Source: Kitagawia praeruptora (lineage: Eukaryota > Streptophyta > Magnoliopsida > Apiales > Apiaceae). Taken from it: a DNA stretch of 64,000 nt. Under the pieces are notes generated by a model. The model ran no database searches and was not told the DNA's origin. It saw nothing but the letters and a program-made list of their open reading frames with translations. Shown in pieces: positions 34,635 to 45,837 of this stretch. The stretch lies in the NCBI GenBank assembly GCA_037693485.1, contig CM075346.1:126654001-126718000 (forward strand), read 5' to 3'. The first letter of the stretch is position 1. The number at the start of each line of letters is the position of its first letter. A program made the translations under genes and the position numbers.

Positions 34635-35140
34635 TGGCCTTTTGATAAGGAGAAATGGCCCTCTTTATCACAATTTGGAGGTAAAATGCCCTAATTATCA
34701 CAAACTAAAAAAATGGTCCTTTTTATCACAGAGAAACGCCACTTTATCTCACGTTTTTTAAAAACGCAAGGGCGTGTGGCGTTTTTAATTTTTAAATATT
34801 AAAAATCGACTTCCAGAAAAAAAAAAAAAAAAAACGCATCATTATGTTGCGTTTCTAAGAAACGTAACTTCCATTGGCGTTTACTGTTGTGGGCCCCGCA
34901 GGGGTAATCAATTTTCCAAAAAAAAAAAAAAAAGAGAGAGTAACGCATGATAGTGATGCGTGAATGTTAAAAAAAAAAAAAGGAAACGCAACATAAAGTT
35001 GCGTTATCACCCCAGAATCATAAACGCCACACGCCCTTGCGTTTATCTGTGATAGTAAGGGCCATTTTTTAGGATTGTGAGATTTAGGGCATTTTAACCC
35101 CAAATTGTGATAAAGAGGGCCAACACCCTTCGATAAGGCG
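34635..35140. mobile_element. Long-TIR MITE with ACGC motifs
   Basis: GGCCCTCTTTATCACAATTT at the left and its inverse at about 35104-35122. The match continues for about 100 bp each side (AAAATGCCCTAA, TATCACAGA, AACGCC). The interior has repeated AACGC/GCGTT palindromes, for example AACGCATGATAGTGATGCGT. Just outside, CCTTTTGATAAGG and CCTTCGATAAGG are small hairpins that may belong to the ends. Target duplication not resolved. Confidence 0.65.
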
Positions 35141-35324
35141 ACAATGAAATATGTATCAACTAAATATTTGACATTTTTAAGAATTTTTTTATTATTAAAA
35201 ATGCTATTGCGTTTGGCGTTTTTTGTTGTTTTATTTTTATTTTTTTAAAAAAAGTGTCAAAACGCATGACAAAATGGCGTATCCTGAAAAACGATTTATT
35301 AAGTTACGTTTCCTTTGATGAGTT

Positions 35325-35338
35325 GGGGGGGGGGGGGG
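35325..35338. repeat. Poly-G run, 14 bases
   Basis: Fourteen consecutive G between GAGTT and TTGTAATTTTTTTT. Confidence 0.95.
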
Positions 35339-35492
35339 TTGTAATTTTTTTTTTCAATTACTATTTTTATTTTGTAATTTTTATTCAATTATTATTATTT
35401 TGTATTTTGTATTTTTTATTTTTATAGATATTCCCCTTGGGGTTAAATAGTTTTTATTTAAGGTTTAACGGGTTTCATTTGGAATTCAGAAA

Positions 35493-36030
35493 TATTCAAT
35501 TTTTTAATTAAAATTTTTAAATTTTATTTGTATTCCCTTAGGGGGTTCAATAATTAACCTTTGGGGTTCAACGTTTCCATTTTAGGTTTTAGAAATATTC
35601 GGAACGACGAATAAACCATATACGAACTAAACAACCCTAGACTCTAAACCCTAACTTATCCTGATTTTTAAACGCGTTAGCGTTTAAAAATCAGGTCGTC
35701 GGATTCAATTTTTTAATTAAAAATTTTAAATTTTATCTGTATTTCCTCGGGGTTTCAACGGTTAACCTTTGGGGTTCAACAGTTCCATTTTGGGTTTTAA
35801 AAATATTCCGAACGACGAATAAACCATATATGAACTTAGAGTTTGGGGTTTAGGGTTGTTTACAACCCTAGCTTATCCTAGCATTTAAAAATCAGGTCGT
35901 CGGATTCAATTTTTTTAACTAAAATTTTTAAATTTTATCTGTATTGCCTTGGGGTTTCAACAATTAACCTTTGGGGTTCAATATTTTATTTTGGGTTTAA
36001 AAATATTGGGAACGGCGAATAATCCCCAAA
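35493..36030. repeat. Three-unit tandem repeat of about 205 bp
   Basis: Units begin ATTCAATTTTTTAA at about 35493, 35703 and 35904. Each contains AACCTTTGGGGTTCAA, AAATATTC(C/G)GAACGACGAAT and, between units, AAAAATCAGGTCGTCGG. Spacing is about 210 and 201 bp. Unit 1 carries an extra palindrome, AAACGCGTTAGCGTTT. Confidence 0.8.
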
Positions 36031-36809
36031 ACACACTATCTAGCGTTTACCCCCCTAAAACACAACACCATTAGGGATGGCAAAAAAATTCGATCTGACG
36101 GATACCCGATCCGAAACCCGAAATTTTAGATAACCCGAACCCGATTTTTTGGATTTGGATTTGGATTTGATTTTCAGACCCGAAAATTTTTGGATTTGGA
36201 TATTATGAAATCCGATCCGAAACCCGAAAACCGATCCAAACCCAATCCGAAACCGAAACCCGAAAAAACCCGAATATATATGTATATACGGGCCATTATT
36301 CTAAAGAGAACCATTTTATATAGAGTACAGGAGAGAATCCTCTCCATTAATATGAACCCTTGGATTAAAAACTAATCCAACGATCAATACTAACTACAAA
36401 CTAAAATAAGAATAATACGATAAAGTAGTGGCTAAAAATTGTATTTATAGGTCAGTTATACATACAATCAATTATCTCAATCTCCTCTTCGAGTGCGATC
36501 TTTCCCTCGAGAATCTCTCTCTCCGATGGCGTCTTTTTCAAATCAAGCTCACTTGTTTAATTTTGCGTCAGGTATGCCTTCAAATCAATCGATATATGTT
36601 ACCAATTGTGATTTCATTTCGATTCGATGACTTAGGTCGAGTTTTCTTTAGATTTTGTCAGGTTTTCATTCGATTCATGTTCATTATTCAATTAGTCCTC
36701 ATATTTGCATTTTTTTTATGTTGAAAATATTTTTAATTACAATGTTACAGTTGTAGGTTCATTTATTCTCACTTGTTCTCTCTACAAGCAAATGATACGC
36801 CTAAATTTT

Positions 36810-37890
36810 TTGATAGAAAAACTATATACTTGTATTTAATTCTACTATAGAATCAATTACAAGTATATAAACAATTACTTATAGAACAGTTACTTATAGA
36901 ATCATTTTTTTTGATAATATGCATATTTTATTCTCAGTGTGTTGATAGTATTAATTAATAGCACATCCATATGCTCAATATTTTAGGTTGGTTTTATGAT
37001 TCTGCTGTAGAATCAAATTAGTATATATATTTGAGTTTGTTAATTTTACTGTAATTTTTATTGTACAATAAACTCTTAGATAGGTAAAATTTGGAAGTTG
37101 TGAAGAGATACATTTTGATCGTAATCTTATTGTTCAAATCCCATATTGCTTGACAGTATATTTCTTGTACAAATTTTTGATTCTATCATAGAATTTGATA
37201 CGACAAGCAACAAATCTTATGCGTAAAATTTAAGGTTGGCTTTTTATTCTACTGTAGAATCAACTTAGTATTTATTTAATTTCGTTAATTCTAGTGATTA
37301 TACGTAACTCTTAGATATTTAGTTTTAGAATTTGTCAAGAAAGGAAAAATTGTTTCTGATCATATACTACATATAAATGTATTTTACATCTAGACATAAT
37401 TTTGATTCTACTGTTTCATATAAATAGTAAATCTAGTAAATAACCGATTTAACTGATTTTTTTTTTAATTGTGAGTATAATTATTATTTGTTTTTTCATA
37501 ATTATTTGAGAACTATTCTCACACTTTCTTATTTGATCTTTGTTTATATTTAGTTTACCATAACTCCAAATTTTGTTGTTTACTAGGTGTCGTTATTGTA
37601 TTTTTTTTGTGAAAGTTTTCTGACTACTAAAAAATCATATAAATAATTTATAACAAACAAATCTTTTTTTTTTTTCAAAATTTTAGACACAAAATTTGTG
37701 ATTCAACTATGGAATCAAAATAATAAATCTATTAAAAAGTTATTCTTACTAATTGATTCTACAATTAAATTGTTGTTAATACTATAGAATTTTATTACAT
37801 ATTTTTGCTTTTATTTGTTTGTGCTTTTTATTTTTAGTGCTATTGTCGCACTTTCTTATTATATGCTAGTTGTAGAATTTTATTATATAG
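36810..37890. repeat. Dispersed TTCTACWGTAGAA palindromes, left half
   Basis: At least ten variants, for example TTCTACTATAGAATCAA (36839), GATTCTGCTGTAGAATCAAA (37000), GATTCTATCATAGAATTTGA (37180) and ATTCTACTGTAGAATCAACT (37247). Spacing is irregular, about 60-180 bp. They are not in tandem and the sequence between them is not repeated. Confidence 0.8.
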
Positions 37891-38062
37891 TATTTTAATT
37901 AGATTCCACATTTGAATGTATTTCGAATATTGTGTATGATGATATATGCTTGTTGGTTATTGATTTTAGTAGGCCATGATCTTTCCTTAATTGTATTCTT
38001 TTGAGCTTTGTTCGGTTGTACTTTTTTGTTTTTTGCTTTGGGGTAAAAGAATGAGTGAAGTA

Positions 38063-39879
38063 TGTTAGGTCCGATAAGATTGTAGAAGGGGGGGTTGAAT
38101 ACAATCTATACCAATTTATCGAAATTTGTCCGTTAAATAAAATTTAGTTTAGACAAATTTATGCGGAATAAATTGAAACAAATTTCAAGTTGAATATAAC
38201 AATATATTAACTTGATGGGTGTTACAATTTCAGTACAGATTAATTATCAAGATGATAAAAACTAATTAGAAAATTCGACATGAACTTTTCTAATTTAGTT
38301 AATAAAAATCAAGATAAGAACTAGGAAACTTAATTCGCTAGTATTACACAAGTCACAAATAATCAAGTTCTAATGGATACAATTTTTGATTCAAGAACTC
38401 AAGAATTTATGGCAATTTAATTGCTTGAAAGATGAGAGAGATATGATGTTTTTGTTCTTCCTTTTCTTCTCCTGGTGTGTTTGCGTGTATAGTCTGTCTC
38501 TTTTTTTCATTTCACTACCTTCTGTCCATTTATAAACAAATCAACCAACTGTCATAATGATCAACATTAACACTATTATGACAGTTTCTTCATGACAGTT
38601 TATGAGCCTCTATGACACTTTCCAGGCATTATGACAGTTGCTGTGAAGTCCATCATGACAGTTTCAATTATGACAGTCAGCATCATGACAGTTTCCACTA
38701 TGACAGTTTCCACTATGACAGTCTTCATTATGACAGTTTCACTGAACTTCATTATGACAGTCTTCATTATGACAGTTTGAAATTACACTTGGTTGTTTAT
38801 TCCAGTACATGTGCCTGCCAATAAACAATTCTAACAAATCAAATTGATTTGTTTAATCTGTTTATCAATTAACACAACCTTTCTTGATCAATTCGTGGCC
38901 ATCTTTTAACTAATTAAGAGAGGCTCCGTTGAAATGCTTTTTAACCCGCACAACTTATAATCTTTAATTAATAAATAATTATTTTAATCCAGAAATTATA
39001 AAAATAAATATCTAATATTATTAGATATTTATAAATATAATTTTCTAAATAAATAAAATATTTATTAATATAAAATTATACTTAAACTCTAAACTGCGGT
39101 TACCTGAGCGTCTGGAACCGGACTCCTTTTGCTTAACAAAAAATATATCAATTCAAACCGGGGTTCCAGCTTTAAGAATATATCACTTTCCATATTCTTG
39201 TGATAATTCTATTTTCTCATAACCCGTCCAGGTGTAAGCTACGGTCTCTTGAGGATGTGAAACCCGACTCCTTTTGCTTAGCAAAAAATACAACAATTCT
39301 AACCGGGGTTTCAGCAATAAGAATATATCACTTAAAATTTCTTTATGATAATTCTTTTTCCTCATAGCCAGTCCACTTGATAATAAAATCATTGTGATTA
39401 AATAATTTAACCCTTCTGTTGCTTGCACAATGATTTTCTCACATACCAGTCTTGATAGTTTGAACCATTGAAGTTAATGACGAACAACCATTGTTTAATG
39501 TTGACACTCGATGTACTGTCTGGTTCATGAGTGACTAACCGCAATGACTGTTCTTCATATATTGACTTTTAAATCTGGTTCCTTTTCTTTTCTCATCTCT
39601 CTCTTTAATCTTCTGTACTGTCTCTGTCACCTTTGAAATCTCTGTCACTTTAAATGAATCCACTTCTTAACGAATACTCCACTGAGGCTTGATCAGATGA
39701 CTGAGCTTCTTTCAATGTAGTAATTCCTCAAGTCTGTAGATTGACCTTGATCTTTTTCTTCTGACAGATAATAAAATCTGAGATTCCTTGTGACAGTCTA
39801 TATACTATTCACTATTACAATCTTGTTTAAGTTGAGTTGTATCCTCGAAATACAAATAGGCTACATCATATGCCTTTCA
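38063..39879 (-). repeat. LTR (3' LTR of the Copia element)
   Basis: Identical in length to the other LTR. 38570-38780 contains about twelve TATGACAGT units at 13-23 bp spacing, with the inverse CTGTCATAATGA at 38550. A second feature is a near-repeated block (GAACCGGACTCCTTTTGCTT at 39114 and GAAACCCGACTCCTTTTGCT at 39258). Confidence 0.95.
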
Positions 39880-42555
39880 ATCTCCCCCTATTTGTTTGTT
39901 AGACAATAACAAGCAAATACCTTGAGGATAACTCAACTAACTCACTTAAACAAGAAAAAGATTAAGCATTTAGGAGCTTAGCAAATAGTACATTAAAAAA
40001 AAATTTCTCTGGTTTAAATTTAACAATTCCAGAATCCTCAGTTGATGAAATGATAGATGATTGTTCCTCTAGCACTGAACTGATCTTCAATAGATAACTC
40101 ATCTTCATTTCTGATTCTTCATATCACTGCCTGATAATCCTTCACATCTTACATTGGTGATTATCAGCAGTTCTTGATTTACAATCACTTCCCTTCTCTG
40201 ACACAGCTTTTCTCACTAAAGAAAAACAAATGTTCCTACTATGTAGACAATGGTGAATCAATACCATTTCAATAACTTCTAGGAAATCTACTACTCCTCC
40301 ACTTAGCCTTTATACATAGTACATTGAAAGACTAATAGAATAGTATTGTGATGTAATCTTCTCCTTATATCTCCACTTTCATTTCAACTGAATCTCCTTA
40401 CTTTTCTATTTAAGGTTCCCCCTTAGTAACTTGACTTGCTTCTCCTCCAAAGCACGGTCTGTAAATGCTCCCCCTTTCTAATCTACTCTCCTTTTTCTTG
40501 TACCCCTTTACTTCTCCCCCTTAGTTGAGGAATCCTCCAATCAATTGGTTGACAAAGTAGTTGTTCCAATTATAGAATTCTTTGTTAGAAAGGAAGTTTC
40601 ATTTTCTTCCTCACTGTGAGTGTGTGATAGTGTTTAGTGTACCTCACAAGTGTTTCACTCTTCTCTCCACTCATTTGTGTTGAGTGTCTCACTTCTCTCT
40701 GTGTTTACACTCTTGCTCACTAGTGTATCACTCATATCACTCATAGCTCCAACATCCATTAGTGTACCTGCAAGGAAAAATCACCCTAGCCCCTTCAAGA
40801 GAGGTCAGTGGTGGTGCAATGGGAGTTCGCAAATCCCAAATCCTCGTTAGACTCGTCAGACGAATCTGAGTCATAATCTACAAGTTGCTAATTTTCCCTT
40901 TTAAAGGTTCCAGATTTGAATTCTGGGAAGGTAAACAATGATCTAGAAATTTAGCATTGAGATCAAGATTTCCTTCTAATGTCTGTCAAGACACTTAGTT
41001 CATTAAAGAACCTTTAACTTATAATCCTAACCGTAAAATGGTTGGATTATAGGTTTCCGTCAATTCATCCTTAGTGTGTGCATTCCCAATTTGTGCGTAT
41101 GAAATATTTTGGTTAGTGTATAAGGTAGTGACTCTCCAACTGAATATCCCACACATCCTTATTTGCTGCATCATGTGCAGTTACTCCCTGGTGACCTCTA
41201 GTCTGATAGGTTACTTCCTTTTAGGGTGTAAGATAGAATGTGTTTGAGTTTGACTGTAGTCTGGGATAAAAGTTGTTGGGTTTACAACCTTATGACTAAA
41301 CATGTGAGAAAACAAAATTACATGTAGATGAACCTGCATCACAGAATATGAGCATATAGAGATAGAATGATATACAGTTGTGATTTCAAAAGATTTACAA
41401 TGTAAGCAATCACAACTATAGAAAGAGATTTTGAGTTAGGAAAGATATAGATCTTGAGCCGGTTTTACTAAACAAAAACATAAGCAAAAATTCAATTAAT
41501 AAATTAATCGAATTAATGTAAGTTAATGTTCAAACCAATACAAACAAAACTATTTTATCATGTATTAGATCCTGTATGTTAGATACCAACTGTTACCACT
41601 TGTTAACACTTGTTAGGTCTTGTCTTCCAATTGTTAGAACCTGAAAATCAAACGTTAGTTCCTAAACAATTGAATTGACATATATCATTTTGATACCAAC
41701 AATGTTCCTTAATAAGAAATTCTGTTAATAACAACAACACAACAAAGAATTAGAATTAAAACTGCAGGTTATGTGTGTGTCAAACAGAAGAAGTACAAAA
41801 GAACCAAGTACAGGGACCTGTTTGTAAGTTTTGAAAGTATAGTGACTAAACTGAAAAACTATACAAACTATTTATAAACACATGAAAAATAATATACAAA
41901 AATAAGAAATAATATACATAAAAATAATATTAAATAAAAACTAAAAAGAAAAGTAAAATACGATTTTTTTATTATTATTCAAAAATAACTGTATTAATAA
42001 TATTTACAGAATATTAGAAATAAAAGAAAATAATTTACAAAAATAATTACAACAATAAAATTACTTAAAAATAGCTAAATAGAAAATAATAAAAATACCA
42101 TAGATTATCCTTTTTACGAAATCAAACATTAATAACAAAAGGACAAACACTACAAAATATTAAATAAACTATTAACTATTTACATAAATATTTGTAGTAA
42201 ATTAATAAATCTATATATTTTCTTAATAAAATAACTTTCTTATAGAAAACCATTTAAAAAGAAAATATGACTTATTAAATCAACACAAATATTCAAAAGT
42301 AATTTTCAACAAAAATAGATTTCTCACTAATTTCAACTTGTAAAATTTGAGAAAAATATTTTTAAAGAAAATTAAAATATTCTAAAATTAAAAGAAGTAA
42401 GTAGGAATATATTAAGAAGATAATGACAATGATTTAAGAATTAAAAAGCAAGAAGATAAGTTGATAAAATAATTATACAAGTGATTTCAATAACAAATAT
42501 TAACAAAGTAATCACTTATAAATTATTAAAGAGCAAACCTCAGATATTAACTAGT
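39880..42555 (-). other. Non-coding 3' region of the Copia element
   Basis: Lies between the pol stop and the 3' LTR in element orientation. No frame above noise; in particular no envelope-like frame, which some Sireviruses carry here. 41870-42560 is very AT-rich. Purine tracts near 39880, 40416, 40468 and 40513 are noted above. Confidence 0.7.
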
Positions 42556-45500
42556 TTAATTACTAGGACTATTTAACATACCCAATTCACCAACAATTCT
42601 GGTGAATGTGGATTCGTCAAGAGACTTAGTAAAAATATCCGCTGTTTGTTCTTCCGTGGGTACAAAATGTAACTCCACGGTACCATTCATGACATGCTCT
42701 CGAATAAAATGATACCTGATATCGATGTGCTTTGTTCTCGTATGCTGCACAGGATTGTTGGAGATTGCTATGGCACTTGTATTGTCACACAAGATAGGAA
42801 TTTTGTCAAGTACAAAGCCATAGTCCCGTAGCTGATTCCTAATCCACAAGATCTGAGCACAACAGCTTCCAGCAGCTATGTATTCAGCTTCAGCTGTTGA
42901 GTTGGAAACTGTTTGTTGCTTCTTGCTGTACCAGGAAACCAACCTGCCACCTAGGAATTGACAACTCCCAGAGGTGCTTTTCCTATCTACAACACTTCCT
43001 GCATAATCTGAATCTGTATATCCAACAAGATTAAAACCAGAATCTTTAGGGTACCAGATGCCTAAGTTAGGCGTACCCTTAAGATATCTTAAGATTCGTT
43101 TAACAGCAATGAGATGAACATCTCTAGGATCCGATTGGAACCTTGCACACAAACATGTAGCATGCATAATATCTGGTCTACTTGCAGTAAGGTAAAGTAA
43201 TGAGCCTATCATACCTCTGTAGCTTGTGATATCTACCTTAGCAGAATTTTCACATGCTCCAAATTTAACAGCTGTAGATGATGGTGTTCTTGCTGAAGAC
43301 GAGTCCTCCATTTGATATTTCTTGAGGAGCTCTCTGACATACTTGGATTGACAGATAAATATACCATCTGTCCTTTGACTTACTTGCAATCCAAGAAAGA
43401 ACTTCAGCTCACCCATCATGCTCATTTCAAACTTACCCTGCATTAACTTAGCAAATTTCTTGCAAAGAAGATCATTAGTAGACCCGAATATTATATCATC
43501 CACATAGATTTGAACTAATATTGTATCATTTTTATGTTTCTTTGTGAAGAGAGTTTTGTCTATGACACCTCTAACAAAACCATTTTCAATTAAAAATTCA
43601 GAGAGAGTGTCATACCATTTCCTTGGTGCTTGCTTAAGACCATAAATAGCCTTGAAGAGAAAGTAGACATAGTCCATGAATTCTGGATCTTCAAAGCCAG
43701 GGGGCTGTTCTACATATACCTCTTCATCTAGCTTACCATTCAGAAAGGCACTCTTGACATCCATTTGATAAACCTTAAAGTTTGAGAATGCTGCGAATGC
43801 CAAGAATATTCTAATAGCCTCAAGTCTTGCCACTGGAGCGTAGGTTTCATCATAATCAATGCCTTCAGCTTGTGAATAACCTTTTGCTACCAGTCTTGCT
43901 TTATTTCTCGTCACTGTACCATCTTCATCTAGCTTATTTCTGAATACCCACCTTGTGTCAACCACTTTCCTATCTTTGGGTCTGGGTACCAGCTTCCATA
44001 CTTCTTGTTGTTTGAATTGATTGAGTTCATCTTGCATAGCAATCACCCAATCAGGATCAGAAAGAGCTTCCTCAGTTTTCTTAGGTTCCATTTCAGACAG
44101 AAACCCTGAATAGTTACATTGATTTTGAGTAGCACTTCTAGTTTTGACACCAACATCTGGATCACCAATAATCAGCTCAAAAGGATGAGCTCTATTCCAA
44201 ACAATCTGTCTGGGAAGATTAGATCTTGATGATTCGCCTTGTTCTTCATTGTGATGTTGTGTGTGACCAGTTGACCCTTCATTGTCTCCCCCTGAGTTGT
44301 TGCCAGGTTGACTAGATGATTGTTCAGGAGTGTCAAGGGTATCTTCATTATTATCATTGTTTTCATCACCATTACCCTGATCATCATCATTATTATCATT
44401 GTTGTCATTAGCATCAGCAAAAATCTCAGGTGCATTGTCATCATTTGAATCTGTATCTGTCATGTCATCGAAAGATAGCTTTTCAGATGGATCCTCAGTT
44501 TGGATACTAGGAAGTTTAGTGTCATCAAATGTTACGTTAACACTTTCCATCATCTTCTGTTCATCAATCACATACACCCTGTATGCCCTCATTGAATAAC
44601 CAATAAAAATTGCTTCAAATGCTTTTGTATCGAATTTACCACCTTGGTCATCACCTTCTTTAAGCACAAAGCATTTTGCCCCAAATACATGAAAGTATTT
44701 GAGTGATGGTTTCTTATCAGCCATAATTTCATAGGGTGTCTTCATTTGATCTTTATTTATTAGAGTTCGATTCTGGGTATAGCAAGCAGTGTTGACAGCT
44801 TCAGCCCAAAAGTACAATGGAAGCCTTGATTCACTTAACATAGTACGTGCAGCTTCAATCAAGGTTCTATTCTTTCTTTCCACTACTCCATTTTGCTGAG
44901 GAGTTCTTGGAGCTGAATATTGTCTGGTTATACCCTTCTCAGTGCAGAAGTCATTTAGAACTGCATTCTTGAATTCAGTTCCGTTGTCTGATCTTATAGC
45001 TCTCACTGGATACGTGGAATCTCGCTCAATTAACTTGATGTGATCAATCACCAGTTGTGGAGTCTCATCTTTAGAATTCAAAAATAGGACCCATGTGTAT
45101 TTTGAAAAATCATCAACGATCACTAGAGCATATCTCTTCCTTGACATAGACATCACATTAACTGGACCAAACAAATCCATATGAAGTAATTGTAATGGTT
45201 CAGTTATTGAAGATGTGTCAGTGCTCCTGTGACTTGCCCTTTTTAGCTTGCCTTTTTGACATGCATCACACAGTCCTTCTTGAGTGAATTCCATTGAAGG
45301 CAAACCTCTCACCAATTCTCTTTTAACTAGAGAATTCATTGTCTTGAAATTTAGATGAGAAAGTTTCTTGTGCCATAGCCAACTCTCGTCATTAGATGCT
45401 TTAGTGTAGAAGCAAGTAATTTCTGCAGTGCTTCCTGAGTTCATATTGGCTACGTACAGATTGCCTTTTCTAACTCCTGTCAGTTGTGGCTTTTCATTTC

Positions 45501-45837
45501 TCTTGTGTGAAATTAGACAATTCTTCTTGTTGAAATAAACTTCATATCCTTTGTCACAGAATTGACTAACACTGAGCAAATTGTGCTCAAGTCCTTTCAC
45601 AAAAGAAACTTCATCAATGATAACATTTCCAGCTTCAAGTCTGCCATATCCATCAGTTCTACCTTTGCTGTTATCTCCAAAGGTAACTACTGGGCCGGCC
45701 TTCTCCACCACATTTGTCAGCAGGGTTCTGTCACCAGTCATATGCCTTGAACATCCACTGTCCAAGATCCAGGTTACTCGTTCAACCTGTTCAACACCCT
45801 GCAATGACAAATGGATTAAACCTTCTTCGGAACCCAA
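42556..45837 (-). CDS. pol: Copia pol: protease, integrase, reverse transcriptase, RNase H
   Basis: An open frame of about 1093 codons without a stop. In order: aspartic protease site DSG at residues 26-28; HHCC zinc site (H156, H161, C190, C193) in the pre-integrase region; integrase core D221, D284, E320, giving the D,D-35-E spacing; an Asp/Asn-rich low-complexity hinge at about 465-515; reverse transcriptase with YVDD at 778-781 preceded by YGLKQAPRKWY; RNase H with TDSDYAG (about 941), EAEYIAA (about 984) and KHIDIRYHF (about 1036). Integrase before RT is the Copia order. The frame has no good ATG at its start and overlaps the gag end by 22 nt in the -1 frame, so expression would need a shift, a splice or a separate start. 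All catalytic residues I looked for are present. Confidence 0.95.
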   Translation of the reverse strand: MGSEEGLIHLSLQGVEQVERVTWILDSGCSRHMTGDRTLLTNVVEKAGPVVTFGDNSKGRTDGYGRLEAGNVIIDEVSFVKGLEHNLLSVSQFCDKGYEVYFNKKNCLISHKRNEKPQLTGVRKGNLYVANMNSGSTAEITCFYTKASNDESWLWHKKLSHLNFKTMNSLVKRELVRGLPSMEFTQEGLCDACQKGKLKRASHRSTDTSSITEPLQLLHMDLFGPVNVMSMSRKRYALVIVDDFSKYTWVLFLNSKDETPQLVIDHIKLIERDSTYPVRAIRSDNGTEFKNAVLNDFCTEKGITRQYSAPRTPQQNGVVERKNRTLIEAARTMLSESRLPLYFWAEAVNTACYTQNRTLINKDQMKTPYEIMADKKPSLKYFHVFGAKCFVLKEGDDQGGKFDTKAFEAIFIGYSMRAYRVYVIDEQKMMESVNVTFDDTKLPSIQTEDPSEKLSFDDMTDTDSNDDNAPEIFADANDNNDNNDDDQGNGDENNDNNEDTLDTPEQSSSQPGNNSGGDNEGSTGHTQHHNEEQGESSRSNLPRQIVWNRAHPFELIIGDPDVGVKTRSATQNQCNYSGFLSEMEPKKTEEALSDPDWVIAMQDELNQFKQQEVWKLVPRPKDRKVVDTRWVFRNKLDEDGTVTRNKARLVAKGYSQAEGIDYDETYAPVARLEAIRIFLAFAAFSNFKVYQMDVKSAFLNGKLDEEVYVEQPPGFEDPEFMDYVYFLFKAIYGLKQAPRKWYDTLSEFLIENGFVRGVIDKTLFTKKHKNDTILVQIYVDDIIFGSTNDLLCKKFAKLMQGKFEMSMMGELKFFLGLQVSQRTDGIFICQSKYVRELLKKYQMEDSSSARTPSSTAVKFGACENSAKVDITSYRGMIGSLLYLTASRPDIMHATCLCARFQSDPRDVHLIAVKRILRYLKGTPNLGIWYPKDSGFNLVGYTDSDYAGSVVDRKSTSGSCQFLGGRLVSWYSKKQQTVSNSTAEAEYIAAGSCCAQILWIRNQLRDYGFVLDKIPILCDNTSAIAISNNPVQHTRTKHIDIRYHFIREHVMNGTVELHFVPTEEQTADIFTKSLDESTFTRIVGELGMLNSPSN

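Noticed and set aside
38612..38824. 70-aa frame with HYDSFHYDS repeats in the LTR
   Set aside because: Product of the TATGACAGT array; not conserved as protein and located in promoter sequence.
39880..42555. Envelope-like gene in the 3' region of the Copia element
   Set aside because: Looked for because some Sireviruses carry one; no frame of adequate length or membrane character on the minus strand.
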